The translations under genes and the position numbers were made by a program. Below are positions 44,301-55,155 of a stretch of 64,000 nt of DNA, piece after piece (position 1 is the first letter of the stretch; the number at the start of each line of letters is the position of its first letter). The notes beneath the pieces are model-generated. The model was given only the letters and a program-made list of their open reading frames with translations. It made no database searches and was not told the DNA's origin. The DNA is taken from positions 1 to 64,000 of the forward strand of contig JAUIKY010000005.1 in NCBI GenBank assembly GCA_030430535.1, read 5' to 3'. This DNA is from Bacteroidia bacterium (lineage in GTDB: Bacteria > Bacteroidota > Bacteroidia > Flavobacteriales > Flavobacteriaceae).

Positions 44301-45664
44301 TGGAACGCTTGAATACCTAAACGGTGAAGCGTAGGCGCACGGTTTAGTAATACTGGATGCCCTTTAAGAACATTTTCCAAGATATCCCAAACCACAGGCT
44401 CTCTTTTATCTATAATTTTCTTTGCAGATTTTACCGTTTTTACGATACCTCTTTCAATTAATTTTCTAATAACGAAAGGTTTGTAAAGTTCGGCTGCCAT
44501 GTTTTTAGGCAATCCACATTCGTGTAATTTTAATTCAGGTCCTACAACAATTACCGAACGTGCCGAGTAATCTACACGTTTACCCAATAAGTTTTGACGG
44601 AAACGCCCTTGCTTACCTTTAAGGGAATCGGATAATGATTTTAACGGACGGTTAGAATCTGTTTTTACCGCAGATGATTTACGTGTGTTATCGAATAATG
44701 AATCCACCGACTCTTGAAGCATACGCTTTTCGTTACGTAAAATTACTTCAGGCGCTTTAATTTCAACCAGTCTTTTCAAACGGTTGTTACGGATGATTAC
44801 ACGACGGTACAAATCATTCAAATCTGAAGTCGCGAAACGGCCACCATCAAGCGGCACCAATGGACGCAATTCTGGCGGGATGATTGGAATGACCTTCATA
44901 ATCATCCACTCTGGACGGTTTTCACGATTTTGGTTCGACTCACGTAAAGACTCTACCACTTGCAAACGCTTCAACGCTTCAGTTTTACGTTGTTTAGACG
45001 TTTCAGTGTTGGCTTTATGACGTAATTCGTATGATAATGATTCTAAATCAATTCTTTCCAACAACTCGATTAAACACTCAGCACCCATTTTAGCTAAAAA
45101 CTTGTTAGGGTCTGAATCATCTAAATATTGGTTGTCTTGTGGAAGTGACTCTAAAATATTCAAGTATTCTTCTTCCGTAAGGAAATCCATTTTTTGCAAT
45201 GGCTCACCTTCTTCATTTTTGGCAATACCAGGCTGGATAACTACGTAACGCTCGTAGTAAATAATCATATCTAATTTCTTAGATGGTAAGCCCAATAAAT
45301 AACCTATTTTGTTTGGTAACGAACGGAAATACCAGATGTGTGCTACAGGCACCACTAGGTTGATATGCCCTACTCTATCACGACGTACTTTCTTTTCGGT
45401 TACCTCTACTCCACAACGGTCGCACACAATGCCTTTATAACGGATTCTTTTATACTTACCACAGGCACATTCGTAATCCTTTACAGGGCCGAATATACGC
45501 TCGCAGAACAAACCATCGCGCTCTGGTTTGTGCGTACGGTAGTTAATGGTCTCTGGTTTTAAAACCTCGCCTCTAGACTCTGCTAAAATAGACTCTGGTG
45601 AAGCTAAACCAATCGAGATTTTATTAAACCTCTTTACTGTATTTTTGTCTTGTTTTCTTGCCAT
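41363..45664 (-). CDS. rpoC: RNA polymerase beta' subunit
   Basis: Beta' forms half of the polymerase active site. The 1433-residue protein has the N-terminal zinc site ([20 protein letters not shown]), the magnesium-binding [12 protein letters not shown], the bridge and trigger helices ([22 protein letters not shown] in two parts) and a second zinc site around [13 protein letters not shown]. It follows rpoB by 73 bases. That gap holds heptamer-like repeats (see findings). Confidence 0.98.
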   Translation of the reverse strand: MARKQDKNTVKRFNKISIGLASPESILAESRGEVLKPETINYRTHKPERDGLFCERIFGPVKDYECACGKYKRIRYKGIVCDRCGVEVTEKKVRRDRVGHINLVVPVAHIWYFRSLPNKIGYLLGLPSKKLDMIIYYERYVVIQPGIAKNEEGEPLQKMDFLTEEEYLNILESLPQDNQYLDDSDPNKFLAKMGAECLIELLERIDLESLSYELRHKANTETSKQRKTEALKRLQVVESLRESNQNRENRPEWMIMKVIPIIPPELRPLVPLDGGRFATSDLNDLYRRVIIRNNRLKRLVEIKAPEVILRNEKRMLQESVDSLFDNTRKSSAVKTDSNRPLKSLSDSLKGKQGRFRQNLLGKRVDYSARSVIVVGPELKLHECGLPKNMAAELYKPFVIRKLIERGIVKTVKSAKKIIDKREPVVWDILENVLKGHPVLLNRAPTLHRLGIQAFQPKLIEGKAIQLHPLVCTAFNADFDGDQMAVHLPLGPEAILECQLLMLASHNILNPANGSPVTVPSQDMVLGLYYMTKERKSTPEVPIKGEGLTFYSPEEVEIAFNEKRVDLNAGIKVRTLDINEEGKLDRMIVETTVGRVLFNQHVPQAAGFINKVLTKKSLRDIIGDILKVTSVPETAEFLDAIRTLGFQFAFQGGLSFSLGDIIIPPEKQDMIDKANGLVDGITGNYNMGLITNNERYNQVIDIWTSTNAELTELSMKRIREDQQGFNSVFMMLDSGARGSKEQIRQLTGMRGLMAKPKKSNAGGGEIIENPILSNFKEGLSILEYFISTHGARKGLADTALKTADAGYLTRRLVDVSQDVIINTEDCGTLRGVEVEPLKKNDEVVETLEERIVGRVSLNDVHNPLTDELLVSAGELIDDRIAKNIQASPLERIEVRSPLSCEALQGICAKCYGRNLATGKMVQRGEAVGVVAAQSIGEPGTQLTLRTFHVGGIAGNISEDNKLAVKFNGIAEIEDLKTVKGQDGEGNEIDIVISRTSELKLVDKKTGIVLSNNNIPYGSTLHIKNGQELSKGDVVCTWDPYNGVIISEFAGKVKYENIEQGVTYQVEIDEQTGFQEKVISESRNKKLIPTLHIEDSKGETIRSYNLPVGSHLMIDDNEKISVGKILVKIPRKSAKAGDITGGLPRVTELFEARNPSNPAVVSEIDGVVSFGKIKRGNREIIVESKLGEVKKYLVKLSNQILVQENDYVKAGMPLSDGSITPNDILDIKGPSAVQQYLVNEVQEVYRLQGVKINDKHFEVVVRQMMRKVRIIDSGDTIFLEDQLVHKADFIQENDEIFGMKVIEDAGDSVKLKAGQIISPRELRDENSILRREDKQLVVARDAKPATATPILQGITRASLQTKSFISAASFQETTKVLNEAAVAGKVDTLEGLKENVIVGHRIPAGTGMRSYSDIIVGSKEEFDEMMQVKQELNYN

Positions 45665-45669
45665 TTCTT

Positions 45670-45734
45670 TTTAGTATTCAGTCTTCAGTCTTCAGTACAC
45701 AGTGCTTACTGCGTACTGCCGACTGCCTACTATT
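45670..45734 (-). repeat. Quasi-tandem GGCAGT/TGAAGAC repeats between rpoB and rpoC
   Basis: On the minus strand the gap reads as a chain of 7-base units: aggcagt, cggcagt, acgcagt, aagcact, gtgtact, then tgaagac twice and tgaatac. Related words occur after the helicase gene (34281-34315). Confidence 0.7.
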
Positions 45735-45737
45735 ATT

Positions 45738-48700
45738 TTACTCTTCTAATCTAATATCCAAACCTAAACCTTTCAATTCGTGCATTAATACGTTGAAAGA
45801 TTCTGGCAATCCTGGATCTGGCATTGGTTCACCCTTAACGATACTTTCGTAAGTTTTGGCTCTACCAATAACATCATCAGATTTTACAGTTAGAATCTCG
45901 CGTAAGGTACTCGATGCGCCATAAGCCTCAAGTGCCCAAACTTCCATCTCACCAAAACGCTGACCACCAAACTGGGCTTTACCACCCAATGGTTGCTGCG
46001 TAATTAATGAGTAAGGTCCGATAGAACGCGCGTGCATCTTATCGTCAACCATGTGTCCTAATTTCAGCATGTAAATCACACCAACGGTTGCTGGCTGATC
46101 GAAACGCTGACCAGTACCACCATCGTAAAGATAAGTGTGTCCATACCTTGGAATACCTGCCTCGTCTGTTAGCGCATTGATTTGATCAATATTAGCACCA
46201 TCAAAAATAGGTGTAGCATACTTGCGACCTAACTTTTGTCCGGCCCAACCCAAAACGGTTTCATAAATCTGACCAATGTTCATACGAGATGGTACACCTA
46301 GTGGGTTCAATACAATATCAACCGGTGTTCCGTCTTCCAAGAAAGGCATATCTTCCTGACGCACGATACGGGCAACAATACCTTTGTTACCGTGGCGTCC
46401 TGCCATTTTATCACCTACTTTAAGTTTACGCTTTTTGGCAATGTAAACTTTCGCTAATTTAATGATTCCTGATGGTAATTCATCCCCTACAGAAATGGTA
46501 AACTTCTCGCGACGTAAAGCCCCTTGTAAGTCGTTTTCCTTGATTTTGTAGTTGTGTATCAAATCGGCCACCAATTGGTTGGTATGGTCATCGGTTGTCC
46601 ATTTTCCAGATACCAAGTGGGCGTAATCCTCAACAGCGTTAAGCATTTTTAAAGTGAATTTTTTACCTTTTGGCAATACTTCTTCACCTAAATCGTTATA
46701 AATACCTTGAGCCGTTTTTCCGTTTACGATAGCAAAAAGTTTTTCAACCAAAACATCTTTTAGTTCGTCAAACTTTCTGTCGTATTGCGCTTCCAAAGCC
46801 AAGATATCGTCTTTATCCTGTGCTCTTTTACGCTTATCTTTTACCGCTCTGGCAAATAATTTTTTATCAATTACAACACCATTTAATGACGGTGAAGCTT
46901 TTAACGATGCATCCTTTACATCACCAGCTTTATCACCAAAAATGGCGCGTAATAATTTTTCTTCAGGAGTTGGATCTGACTCTCCTTTTGGCGTAATCTT
47001 ACCAATAAGGATGTCTCCAGGTTTTACATCGGCACCAACGCGAATCATACCGTTTTCGTCCAAGTCTTTTGTAGCCTCTTCCGAAACGTTAGGAATATCG
47101 TTAGTCAACTCTTCGTTACCTAGTTTGGTATCTCTAACCTCTAAAGAATATTCATCAATATGAATGGATGTGAAAATATCTTCACGAACCACTTTTTCTG
47201 AAATCACAATCGCATCCTCAAAGTTATACCCTTTCCAAGGCATAAAGGCAACTTTCATGTTTCTACCAAGTGCCAACTCCCCTTTTTGGGTAGCGTAACC
47301 TTCACACAATACTTGTCCTTTGGTTACTTTATCACCTTTAACCACGATTGGTTTCAAGTTGATCGAAGTCCCTTGGTTGGTCTTTCTGAATTTCACCAAT
47401 TGGTAAACTTTCACATCGCTATCGAAACTCACTTTAGCTTCGTCTTCAGTTCTTTCGTATTTGATACGGATTTCGTTCGCATCAACATACTCTACAACAC
47501 CATCACCTTCTGCATTAACCAATACACGGGAATCTGAAGCCACTTGGCGCTCCAATCCAGTACCAACGATAGGTGATTCTGGACGCAATAATGGAACAGC
47601 CTGACGCATCATGTTCGATCCCATCAATGCACGGTTCGCATCATCATGCTCCAAGAACGGAATCAATGATGCCGAAATAGATGAAATTTGGTTTGGCGCT
47701 ACATCGGTATAATGAATCTCTTTTGGATCAATTACCGGGAAGTCACCTTCCATACGTGCAATTACTTTATCATGAAGAATAGTTCCTTCATCATCAACCT
47801 CCACAGTTGCCTGTGCAATCAACTTTTCTTCTTCCTCCTCTGCACTTAAATAGATTGGTTCGTTTTTAATATCAACAACACCATTTTCTACCGGACGATA
47901 TGGGGTTTCGATGAAGCCCATTGAATTTACTTTGGCAAAAACCGAAAGTGAAGAAATCAAACCAATGTTTGGACCTTCAGGAGTTTCAATAGGACATAAA
48001 CGACCGTAATGTGTATAGTGAACGTCACGTACTTCGAAACCAGCTCTTTCTCGCGATAGACCACCAGGCCCAAGTGCAGAAAGACGACGCTTATGCGTAA
48101 TCTCTGCCAATGGATTGGTCTGATCCATGAATTGAGACAACTGGTTGGTACCAAAGAACGAGTTGATTACTGAAGAAAGGGTCTTCGCATTAATCAAATC
48201 GATTGGTGTAAATACCTCGTTATCGCGAACGTTCATACGCTCACGAATAGTACGTGCCATACGTGCTAATCCAACACCAAATTGTTGAGATAATTGCTCA
48301 CCAACTGTACGTACACGACGGTTAGAAAGGTGATCAATATCATCAATCTCAGCTTTAGAGTTGATCAGCTCAATCAAATATTTAATGATGGTAATGATAT
48401 CCTCTTTGGTAAGCACTTGCTTATCCATACCGATATCAAGACCTAATTTTTTGTTCATTCTATAACGACCTACTTCCCCTAAAGAGTAGCGTTGGTCACT
48501 AAAGAACAATTTATCGATAATACCACGAGCAGTTTCCTCATCAGGCGGCTCGGCATTACGTAATTGTCTGTAGATATGCTCTACCGCTTCTTTTTCAGAG
48601 TTGGTAGGGTCTTTTTGTAGCGTATTGTGGATGATGGCGTAATCACCTTGCTCGTTCGATTCTTTGTGTAAAAGAATGGTTTTTACATCGGCTTCGATAA

Positions 48701-49550
48701 TTTCTTCGATATTGTCTTTATCTAAAACCGTATCACGATCTAAAACAATTTCGTTACGCTCGATAGATACTACTTCACCTGTATCTTCATCAACAAAATC
48801 TTCGTGCCATGTGTTAAGCACACGTGCCGCTAATTTTCTACCTGTATATTTTTTTAAACCTGTTTTTGATACCTTAACCTCTTCGGCCAAATCAAAAATT
48901 TCTAAGATATCCTTATCGCGCTCAAACCCGATAGCTCTGAAAAGTGTAGTAACCGGTAACTTTTTCTTTCTATCGATGTAGGCGTACATTACCTGGTTGA
49001 TATCTGTAGCAAACTCAATCCACGATCCTTTGAATGGAATAACCCTTGCTGAATATAATTTAGTCCCGTTAGCATGGAACGATTGCCCGAAGAATACTCC
49101 TGGCGAACGGTGTAACTGCGATACTACTACACGCTCGGCACCGTTAATAACAAATGTTCCACTGGGCGTCATGTAAGGAATAGTTCCTAAGTAAACATCC
49201 TGGACAATGGTTTCGAAATCTTCATGTTCAGGATCCGTACAGTATAACTTTAACCTGGCCTTTAGCGGAACGCTGTAAGTAAGTCCTCTTTCAATACACT
49301 CTTCTATGGCATATCTTGGTGGATCTACAAAGTAATCTAAAAATTCTAATACGAATTGATTACGTGAATCTGTAATTGGAAAGTTTTCCATGAAGGTATT
49401 ATAAAGCCCTTCATCACCTCTTTCTTCAGATTTAGTTTCTAACTGGAAAAAATCCTGGAAGGATTTAATCTGAATATCCAAAAAGTCTGGATATTCCGTT
49501 CTATTTACAATAGAGGAGAAATTTAATCTTTCAGCTTGTGTTGACAACAT
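45738..49550 (-). CDS. rpoB: RNA polymerase beta subunit
   Basis: The 1270-residue beta subunit starts at the ATG at 49550 ([13 protein letters not shown]). It has the rifampicin region ([29 protein letters not shown]), the [20 protein letters not shown] segment and the C-terminal [12 protein letters not shown] clamp anchor. The rifampicin-site residues look wild type (Asp of FMDQTN, His of HKRR, Ser of RRLSAL). It lies downstream of rplL behind two hairpins. Confidence 0.98.
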   Translation of the reverse strand: MLSTQAERLNFSSIVNRTEYPDFLDIQIKSFQDFFQLETKSEERGDEGLYNTFMENFPITDSRNQFVLEFLDYFVDPPRYAIEECIERGLTYSVPLKARLKLYCTDPEHEDFETIVQDVYLGTIPYMTPSGTFVINGAERVVVSQLHRSPGVFFGQSFHANGTKLYSARVIPFKGSWIEFATDINQVMYAYIDRKKKLPVTTLFRAIGFERDKDILEIFDLAEEVKVSKTGLKKYTGRKLAARVLNTWHEDFVDEDTGEVVSIERNEIVLDRDTVLDKDNIEEIIEADVKTILLHKESNEQGDYAIIHNTLQKDPTNSEKEAVEHIYRQLRNAEPPDEETARGIIDKLFFSDQRYSLGEVGRYRMNKKLGLDIGMDKQVLTKEDIITIIKYLIELINSKAEIDDIDHLSNRRVRTVGEQLSQQFGVGLARMARTIRERMNVRDNEVFTPIDLINAKTLSSVINSFFGTNQLSQFMDQTNPLAEITHKRRLSALGPGGLSRERAGFEVRDVHYTHYGRLCPIETPEGPNIGLISSLSVFAKVNSMGFIETPYRPVENGVVDIKNEPIYLSAEEEEEKLIAQATVEVDDEGTILHDKVIARMEGDFPVIDPKEIHYTDVAPNQISSISASLIPFLEHDDANRALMGSNMMRQAVPLLRPESPIVGTGLERQVASDSRVLVNAEGDGVVEYVDANEIRIKYERTEDEAKVSFDSDVKVYQLVKFRKTNQGTSINLKPIVVKGDKVTKGQVLCEGYATQKGELALGRNMKVAFMPWKGYNFEDAIVISEKVVREDIFTSIHIDEYSLEVRDTKLGNEELTNDIPNVSEEATKDLDENGMIRVGADVKPGDILIGKITPKGESDPTPEEKLLRAIFGDKAGDVKDASLKASPSLNGVVIDKKLFARAVKDKRKRAQDKDDILALEAQYDRKFDELKDVLVEKLFAIVNGKTAQGIYNDLGEEVLPKGKKFTLKMLNAVEDYAHLVSGKWTTDDHTNQLVADLIHNYKIKENDLQGALRREKFTISVGDELPSGIIKLAKVYIAKKRKLKVGDKMAGRHGNKGIVARIVRQEDMPFLEDGTPVDIVLNPLGVPSRMNIGQIYETVLGWAGQKLGRKYATPIFDGANIDQINALTDEAGIPRYGHTYLYDGGTGQRFDQPATVGVIYMLKLGHMVDDKMHARSIGPYSLITQQPLGGKAQFGGQRFGEMEVWALEAYGASSTLREILTVKSDDVIGRAKTYESIVKGEPMPDPGLPESFNVLMHELKGLGLDIRLEE

Positions 49551-49585
49551 CAATGGACGGAATTTTGATTAAAAAAATAGTGAAA

Positions 49586-49654
49586 GCGTATCTGCTTGTT
49601 ATATACGCAAAATGGTTTAGGTCTCAGAGATTCCTTCTCCAGACCTAAACCGTT
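49586..49654 (-). promoter_or_regulatory. Double hairpin between rplL and rpoB
   Basis: The first hairpin pairs aacggtttaggtct with agacctaaaccatt on the minus strand (49641-49654 with 49611-49624), with an inner gaga/tctc. The second pairs gcgtat with atacgc (49586-49608). The T-run is weak, so partial attenuation or RNase processing fits better than full termination. Confidence 0.6.
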
Positions 49655-49674
49655 ATGAATTTTTGGTACTAAGC

Positions 49675-50052
49675 TTACTTAAGCTCAACCTCTGCTCCAG
49701 CCTCTTCTAATTGAGATTTAAGAGCCTCAGCTTCATCTTTAGAAACTGCTTCTTTGATAGCGCTTGGTGCACCGTCAACTAATTCTTTAGCTTCTTTTAA
49801 TCCTAAACCAGTTAATTCCTTAACTAATTTTACAACAGCTAATTTAGAACCACCTGCTGCTTTTAAGATTACATCAAACTCAGTTTGAGCTTCACCGGCG
49901 TCGTCACCTCCACCAGCTGGACCAGCAACCGCAACTGCAGCAGCAGCAGCAGGCTCGATACCATACTCGTCTTTTAATATAGTTGCTAACTCGTTTACTT
50001 CTTTTACAGTAAGGTTAACTAATTGTTCTGCGAAATCTTTTAAATCTGCCAT
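49675..50052 (-). CDS. rplL: 50S ribosomal protein L7/L12
   Basis: The 125-residue acidic stalk protein has the N-terminal dimerisation helix pair ([19 protein letters not shown]), an Ala/Gly-rich hinge (40-55) and the factor-binding domain [21 protein letters not shown]. It recruits GTPase factors to the ribosome. It lies 65 bases after rplJ. Confidence 0.97.
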   Translation of the reverse strand: MADLKDFAEQLVNLTVKEVNELATILKDEYGIEPAAAAAVAVAGPAGGGDDAGEAQTEFDVILKAAGGSKLAVVKLVKELTGLGLKEAKELVDGAPSAIKEAVSKDEAEALKSQLEEAGAEVELK

Positions 50053-50117
50053 TTTTCTATCGTTTTAATGATTTTTTTTAAATAATATAATTGTAATAAA
50101 GTGCGTACTGCTTAATA

Positions 50118-50639
50118 CTATCCTTCTTTTTCAGATAGCGTTTTAATAAGACCAGCAATTGTATTTCCACCCGATTTAAGAGCAGATACAACGTTTTTGG
50201 CCGGAGATTGTAACAATCCAACAATTTCTCCTAATAACTCTTCTCTAGACTTGATATCAACCAATGTGTCTAGTTGGTTATCGCCAATGTAAATCGCTTC
50301 CTCAATAAAAGCTCCTTTTAAAAGAGGCTTTTCAGATTTTTTACGGAAGTTCTTTATTAACTTAGCTGGTGCATTACCTGCTTCGGCATACATCACCGAT
50401 GTATTTCCTTTTAATACCGAAGGAAGTTCTCCAAACTCCTTGTCTGAAGCTTCCATGGCCTTTGCAAGCAATGTATTTTTAACAACTGCCATTTTTACGT
50501 TGGCCTTAAATGCGGCACGACGTAAATCTGAGGTAGCTCCTGCGTTTAATCCTGAAATATCAGCTAAATAGATATTGGCGTTTTCGGCTAATTCTGCAGT
50601 TAAGTCCTCAATTACTTGTGATTTTTCTTCTCTTGTCAT
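50118..50639 (-). CDS. rplJ: 50S ribosomal protein L10
   Basis: L10 anchors the L7/L12 stalk. The 173-residue protein begins MTREEKSQVIEDLTAEL and has the conserved VKNTLLAKAM strand. It is 20 bases after rplA and before rplL, the normal order. Confidence 0.96.
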   Translation of the reverse strand: MTREEKSQVIEDLTAELAENANIYLADISGLNAGATSDLRRAAFKANVKMAVVKNTLLAKAMEASDKEFGELPSVLKGNTSVMYAEAGNAPAKLIKNFRKKSEKPLLKGAFIEEAIYIGDNQLDTLVDIKSREELLGEIVGLLQSPAKNVVSALKSGGNTIAGLIKTLSEKEG

Positions 50640-50659
50640 AATAAAAGTTTTAACTTAAA

Positions 50660-51349
50660 TTAACCAACCTTAGGATCAACCGCAATACTTGGGCTCATGG
50701 TAGAAGACATAAAAATGCTCTTTACATAAGTTCCTTTTGCAGCTGTTGGTTTTAATTTAATAAGTGTTTGAATTAATTCATTTGCGTTTCCAGCAATTTT
50801 ATCAGCACTGAATGATGCTTTTCCAATAGCAGCGTGTACAATACCGGTTTTATCAACTTTAAAATCGATTTTACCAGCTTTTACTTCGCTAACTGCTTTT
50901 GCAACATCCATAGTTACTGTACCAGTTTTTGGGTTTGGCATTAAGCCACGTGGACCTAATACACGTCCTAAAGGACCTAATTTACCCATTACACTTGGCA
51001 TAGTAATGATAACGTCAACATCTGTCCAACCACCTTTAATTTTATCAAGGTACTCGTCCAACCCAACATAATCAGCACCTGCTTCTTTAGCTTCTGCCTC
51101 TTTGTCTGGAGTTACCAATGCTAATACTTTCATGTCTTTACCAGTACCGTGTGGAAGTGAAACAACACCTCTTACCATTTGATTGGCTTTACGTGGATCT
51201 ACACCCAAACGTACTGCGATATCAACAGATGCATCAAACTTGGTATTGGTAATTTCTTTAACTAGGGCAGATGCTTCATCTAATGAATACACCTTTCCTT
51301 TTTCAATCTTCGCTAAAGCCTCTTTTTGCTTTCTTGTTAATCTTGCCAT
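50660..51349 (-). CDS. rplA: 50S ribosomal protein L1
   Basis: The 229-residue protein has the L1 signatures [14 protein letters not shown] and [22 protein letters not shown]1 forms the mobile arm at the E site and in many bacteria represses its own operon. It follows rplK by 19 bases. Confidence 0.97.
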   Translation of the reverse strand: MARLTRKQKEALAKIEKGKVYSLDEASALVKEITNTKFDASVDIAVRLGVDPRKANQMVRGVVSLPHGTGKDMKVLALVTPDKEAEAKEAGADYVGLDEYLDKIKGGWTDVDVIITMPSVMGKLGPLGRVLGPRGLMPNPKTGTVTMDVAKAVSEVKAGKIDFKVDKTGIVHAAIGKASFSADKIAGNANELIQTLIKLKPTAAKGTYVKSIFMSSTMSPSIAVDPKVG

Positions 51350-51368
51350 TTTTTAATGCTTTAATAGA

Positions 51369-51806
51369 TTAAGAAGGAAATTTTCCTGTTACGGTTATTC
51401 CCATCGATCTTGCCGTACCAGCAACCATTTTCATGGCAGAAGCCACTTCAAATGCATTTAAATCTTGCATTTTGTCTTCTGCGATGGTCTTGATCTGATC
51501 CCAAGATACTTTAGCTACTTTTTTTCGGTTTGGTTCACCTGAACCTTTTTTCACCTTGGCCGCTTCTAATAATTGTACTGCAGCTGGAGGAGTTTTAATA
51601 ACAAAGTCGAAAGACTTGTCTTTGTAAACAGAGATAACCACCGGTAAAACTTTACCAGCTTTATCTTGGGTTCTAGCATTAAATTGCTTACAGAACTCCA
51701 TAATGTTTACCCCAGCAGCACCTAAAGCGGGTCCAACCGGTGGCGACGGATTCGCAGCACCTCCCCGAACTTGTAACTTAACTACTTTACTTAATTCTTT
51801 TGCCAT
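51369..51806 (-). CDS. rplK: 50S ribosomal protein L11
   Basis: The 145-residue protein has the N-terminal [20 protein letters not shown] motif (target region of thiostrepton-class drugs) and the C-terminal RNA-binding domain ending ARSMGITV. It is the first ribosomal gene after nusG, 71 bases away. Confidence 0.97.
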   Translation of the reverse strand: MAKELSKVVKLQVRGGAANPSPPVGPALGAAGVNIMEFCKQFNARTQDKAGKVLPVVISVYKDKSFDFVIKTPPAAVQLLEAAKVKKGSGEPNRKKVAKVSWDQIKTIAEDKMQDLNAFEVASAMKMVAGTARSMGITVTGKFPS

Positions 51807-51877
51807 TTTTAATAATTTAAGTCGATACGATTTATGTTGGAAGCTAAAAACGCATCATTTATCTAGTGTAACAATTA

Positions 51878-52432
51878 TTATACTTTTTCAACCTGCATAT
51901 AGCTGAGCTCCAAAGGTGTTTTTCTTCCGAAAATCTTCACCATTACCTCTAGCTTACGCTTTTCTTCATTTATCTTTTCAATAGTACCATCAAAACCGTT
52001 GAATGGCCCATCAATAACTTTAACTGTTTCGCCTTTAGTATAAGGAATGGCAACATTGGCACTTTCTTCAACAGCCAACTCATCAACCTTACCTAACATT
52101 CTGTTCACTTCAGATTGTCTTAATGGCACAGGATCCCCGCCTTTGGTTTCTCCCAAAAAGCCAATAACGTTGGTTACCGAACGAATAATGTGCGGTACCT
52201 CTCCTGTTAAGTTGGCTTGAATCATAATATACCCAGGGAAAAATACTTTTTCCTTGTGTATCTTTTTTCCGTTACGTATTTGAATCACGCGCTCGGTAGG
52301 CACCAATACTTGGTCAACATAATCTTGCATACCCAAACGCGCTATTTCATTCTCGATATAGGTTTTGATTTTGTTTTCTTGACCACTTACGGCACGAACT
52401 ACATACCATTTTTTATCACTTACTTCAGACAT
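51878..52432 (-). CDS. nusG: Transcription termination/antitermination factor NusG
   Basis: The 184-residue protein has the NGN domain (KKWYVVRAVSGQENKIKTY, VFFPGYIMIQANL) and the KOW domain (GETVKVIDGPFNGFDGTI). It binds the polymerase clamp and couples it to Rho or the ribosome. It follows secE by 34 bases. Confidence 0.97.
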   Translation of the reverse strand: MSEVSDKKWYVVRAVSGQENKIKTYIENEIARLGMQDYVDQVLVPTERVIQIRNGKKIHKEKVFFPGYIMIQANLTGEVPHIIRSVTNVIGFLGETKGGDPVPLRQSEVNRMLGKVDELAVEESANVAIPYTKGETVKVIDGPFNGFDGTIEKINEEKRKLEVMVKIFGRKTPLELSYMQVEKV

Positions 52433-52466
52433 ACTCTTTTCTTTTTACCGATTTAGTAATTCTTCT

Positions 52467-52661
52467 TTATCCAATCCATTGAAAGTAAGCTGCAATAACT
52501 TTACTGAACACAGTATCTACGCCCCAAATTGCAAGAGAAAATATAATTGAGAATAAGGCAACCAACACCGTTAAGCTTTGCGCTTCAGCCCAAGTAGGCC
52601 ACGTAACGTTGTTCTTTAGTTCCCCAAACGATTCCTTTATATAATTTACAATTCCAGCCAT
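52467..52661 (-). CDS. secE: Preprotein translocase subunit SecE
   Basis: The 64-residue short SecE has the amphipathic motif IKESFGELKNNVTWPTW and a single transmembrane segment (about 29-50). It clamps SecY in the membrane. The short form is normal outside enterobacteria. Confidence 0.95.
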   Translation of the reverse strand: MAGIVNYIKESFGELKNNVTWPTWAEAQSLTVLVALFSIIFSLAIWGVDTVFSKVIAAYFQWIG

Positions 52662-52703
52662 TTTGTTTTTGTTTTATAAATTGAAACAAATCAATTTATC
52701 ATT

Positions 52704-52807
52704 GCACGGGTTGAGAGACTTCCTTTGCTTCGACTGCGCTCAGCACAAGCTTTTCGCTCAGGACAGGCTTCTCGCCTCTATTATTTATTTGCACGGGTTG
52801 AGAGACT
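52704..52807 (-). repeat. Duplicated tRNA-Trp 3' end flanking a repeat insert
   Basis: The 17-mer gcacgggttgagagact occurs at 52704-52720 and again at 52791-52807, where it is the 3' end of tRNA-Trp. Between them lie 70 bases containing cttcgactgcgctcagcac, a unit found elsewhere in the window. Confidence 0.8.
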
Positions 52808-52864
52808 CGAACTCCCGACACCTGGTTTTGGAGACCAGTGCTCTACCAACTGAGCTAAACCCGT
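52792..52864 (-). tRNA. tRNA-Trp(CCA)
   Basis: The 73-nt cloverleaf ACGGGTTTAGCTCAG... has stem CTGGT/ACCAG with loop CTCCAAA, anticodon CCA, and a standard TPsiC arm. It lies between tuf and secE, as is common in the phylum. Confidence 0.97.
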
Positions 52865-52928
52865 AAATATAAGTCAAGGTATTCCGGACAAGCGAAATAC
52901 CTCAACTTTTATATTAGTTTAAACTGTA

Positions 52929-54116
52929 TTAGTCTAGGATTTCAGTTACCTGACCTGCACCTACAGTTCTACCACCTTCACGGATTGCGAAACGTAAACC
53001 TACGTTCATTGCAATTGGCTGAATCAATTCAACAGTGATAGTTAAGTTATCTCCTGGCATTACCATTTCAACACCATCTGGAAGAGAAATGTTTCCAGTT
53101 ACGTCAGTTGTACGTACGTAGAACTGAGGACGGTAGTTGTTGTGGAATGGCGTGTGACGTCCACCTTCTTCTTTTTTCAAGATATAAACCTCAGCTTTGA
53201 AGTTTTTGTGAGGTGTTACAGAACCTGGCTTAGTGATAACCATACCTCTTGAGATTTGAGTTTTCTCAATACCTCTTAATAAGATACCAGCGTTATCTCC
53301 AGCTTCACCTCTATCTAGGATTTGACGGAACATTTCGATACCTGTGATGGTAGAAGTTAACTTCTCTGCACCCATACCGATAATTTCTACAGGGTCACCA
53401 GTTTGAGCAACACCAGTTTCAATACGACCAGTTGCTACAGTACCACGACCAGTAATAGAGAATACGTCTTCAATTGGCATCAAGAAAGGCTTGTCCATAT
53501 CACGCACTGGCTCTTCGATCCAGTTATCGCAAGCTTCCATTAATTCCAATACAGTATCCACCCATTTTTGCTCACCGTTAAGCGCACCTAAAGCAGAACC
53601 AGAAATTACAGGACCATTGTCTCCATCGTACTCATAGAAGCTCAATAAATCTCTAACTTCCATATCTACAAGCTCTAAAAGCTCTTCATCATCCACCATA
53701 TCAACTTTGTTCAAGAAAACAACGATACGAGGAATACCTACCTGACGTCCTAAAAGGATGTGCTCGCGAGTTTGTGGCATAGGACCATCAGTCGCAGCTA
53801 CCACCAAGATAGCACCGTCCATTTGCGCAGCACCAGTTACCATGTTCTTTACGTAATCGGCGTGACCTGGACAGTCAACGTGAGCATAGTGACGATTAGC
53901 TGTTTGATACTCTACGTGAGAAGTGTTAATTGTAATACCTCTTTCCTTTTCTTCTGGAGCGTTATCAATTTGATCAAAAGATCTTGCCTCTGAGAAACCT
54001 GCATCAGCTAATACTTTAGTAATAGCAGCAGTTAAAGTTGTTTTACCGTGATCTACGTGTCCAATTGTACCAATATTTAAGTGTGGTTTTGAACGATCGA
54101 AAGTTGCCTTTGCCAT
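52929..54116 (-). CDS. tuf: Elongation factor Tu
   Basis: EF-Tu delivers aminoacyl-tRNA to the ribosome. The 395-residue protein has [26 protein letters not shown] and SALGAL motifs and the full three-domain length. It is downstream of four tRNA genes and probably shares their transcript. Confidence 0.98.
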   Translation of the reverse strand: MAKATFDRSKPHLNIGTIGHVDHGKTTLTAAITKVLADAGFSEARSFDQIDNAPEEKERGITINTSHVEYQTANRHYAHVDCPGHADYVKNMVTGAAQMDGAILVVAATDGPMPQTREHILLGRQVGIPRIVVFLNKVDMVDDEELLELVDMEVRDLLSFYEYDGDNGPVISGSALGALNGEQKWVDTVLELMEACDNWIEEPVRDMDKPFLMPIEDVFSITGRGTVATGRIETGVAQTGDPVEIIGMGAEKLTSTITGIEMFRQILDRGEAGDNAGILLRGIEKTQISRGMVITKPGSVTPHKNFKAEVYILKKEEGGRHTPFHNNYRPQFYVRTTDVTGNISLPDGVEMVMPGDNLTITVELIQPIAMNVGLRFAIREGGRTVGAGQVTEILD

Positions 54117-54187
54117 GTTTTTTAAATAATTTTAATCTTAGTTATATAATAATATTAGTGTATCCTAATTTTCACTCTCTAATATAG

Positions 54188-54259
54188 AGCCAATGACGAG
54201 ATTTGAACTCGTGACCTCTTCCTTACCAAGGAAACGCTCTACCCCTGAGCTACACCGGC
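54188..54259 (-). tRNA. tRNA-Thr(GGT)
   Basis: The 72-nt tRNA GCCGGTGTAGCTCAG... has anticodon stem TTTCC/GGAAG and loop TTGGTAA (anticodon GGT). The acceptor stem contains two G-U pairs. CCA is not encoded. Confidence 0.96.
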
Positions 54260-54334
54260 GTTTTTTGGTTTTAATTTCTAACCTCACATTTCAAATCTTT
54301 TCAACTTGAAACCCAAAACTCGAAACCATTTTTG

Positions 54335-54407
54335 AGCGGGAGACCGGGTTCGAACCGGCGACATTCAGCTTGGAAGGCTGACGCTCTACCAACTGAGCTA
54401 CTCCCGC
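54335..54407 (-). tRNA. tRNA-Gly(TCC)
   Basis: The 73-nt tRNA GCGGGAGTAGCTCAG... has stem TCAGC/GCTGA, loop CTTCCAA (anticodon TCC). Confidence 0.97.
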
Positions 54408-54487
54408 AATTCATTCAAAATTTAAAATTTACCATCCAAAGTTTAAAAACCTTGAACTTTTTCAACCTAAAATCTTGAACTATTAAG

Positions 54488-54570
54488 TGGGGAGAGCAGG
54501 ATTCGAACCTGCGAAGTTAAAAAACAACAGATTTACAGTCTGTCCTCGTTGGCCGCTTGAGTATCTCCCC
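54488..54570 (-). tRNA. tRNA-Tyr(GTA)
   Basis: The 83-nt tRNA starts GGGGAGATACTCAAGCGG, has stem ACAGA/TCTGT with loop CTGTAAA (anticodon GTA) and a long variable arm, as expected for class II tRNA-Tyr. Confidence 0.97.
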
Positions 54571-54641
54571 AATTTGTTTTTCCAATATCTTAAAGACCTT
54601 TCTCAAAATTTTGAGATTCCTGTTTTCACAGGAATTAAAAG

Positions 54642-54715
54642 AGCCTCCAGAGGGACTCGAACCCACGACCTGCTGATTACAAATCAGCTGCTCTAGCCAG
54701 CTGAGCTATGGAGGC
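54642..54715 (-). tRNA. tRNA-Thr(TGT), copy 2
   Basis: The 74-nt gene is identical to that at 36971-37044. It is the first of four tRNAs before tuf. Confidence 0.97.
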
Positions 54716-54736
54716 ATTTTTATACTTTTTGAGCAT

Positions 54737-54765
54737 AAAAAAAAGCCCGTTATTTCTAACGGACT
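54737..54765 (-). terminator. hpf terminator overlapping the tRNA-tuf start
   Basis: Minus-strand AGTCCGTTA / TAACGGGCT (one G-U) with loop gaaa, followed by eight Ts, 49 bases after the hpf stop. The stem overlaps the predicted transcript start of the tRNA operon. Confidence 0.85.
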
Positions 54766-54766
54766 G

Positions 54767-54796
54767 CAAATGTATAGATTTTTTATTTTATTCAAA
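54767..54796 (-). promoter_or_regulatory. Promoter of the tRNA-tuf operon
   Basis: Minus-strand TTTG (54793-54796), 18 bases, TACATTTG (54767-54774). It lies inside the gap between hpf and tRNA-Thr, just before the terminator stem. Confidence 0.72.
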
Positions 54797-54813
54797 ACAT
54801 TTTTTGAAAAATT

Positions 54814-55119
54814 TTATTGCAAATGTGCCCTTAATTTTTCTTTTCGTTTTTTTAGCTGCCTTTCTAGAGACGCGATGGCCATATCGGCACCTTCCTCAAA
54901 CGTCTTGCATTGTTTTTTCACCACAAAACTATCGCCCGGCACACTTACTTTGGCCTCGAATATTTTATTTTCTTTTTGACTGGTATTTTCAACCTTTAAA
55001 AACACATCGGATTTTATCACCCTATCGTAAAACAAATCTAATTTATCCATACGTTTCTGGATAAAATTTATCAACTTTTGGTCTGCGTTGAAATTTACGG
55101 ATTGCGTGTTTACTTTCAT
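54814..55119 (-). CDS. hpf: Ribosome hibernation promoting factor, short form
   Basis: The 101-residue protein fits the S30AE/HPF fold (MKVNTQSVNFNADQKLINF, FEAKVSVPGDSFVVKK, CKTFEEGADMAIASLERQL, a basic tail). It binds the decoding site of idle ribosomes. The long-form C-terminal dimer domain is absent. It follows xerC by 36 bases and may share its transcript. Confidence 0.9.
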   Translation of the reverse strand: MKVNTQSVNFNADQKLINFIQKRMDKLDLFYDRVIKSDVFLKVENTSQKENKIFEAKVSVPGDSFVVKKQCKTFEEGADMAIASLERQLKKRKEKLRAHLQ

Positions 55120-55155
55120 ACTAATACACTTTATTGGTTAGACAAAAAACTCTCG

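Noticed and set aside
41500-49000. Many open frames on the plus strand opposite rpoC and rpoB
   Set aside because: They are antisense to clearly conserved polymerase genes, have no motifs and no promoters, and reflect codon use of the minus strand.
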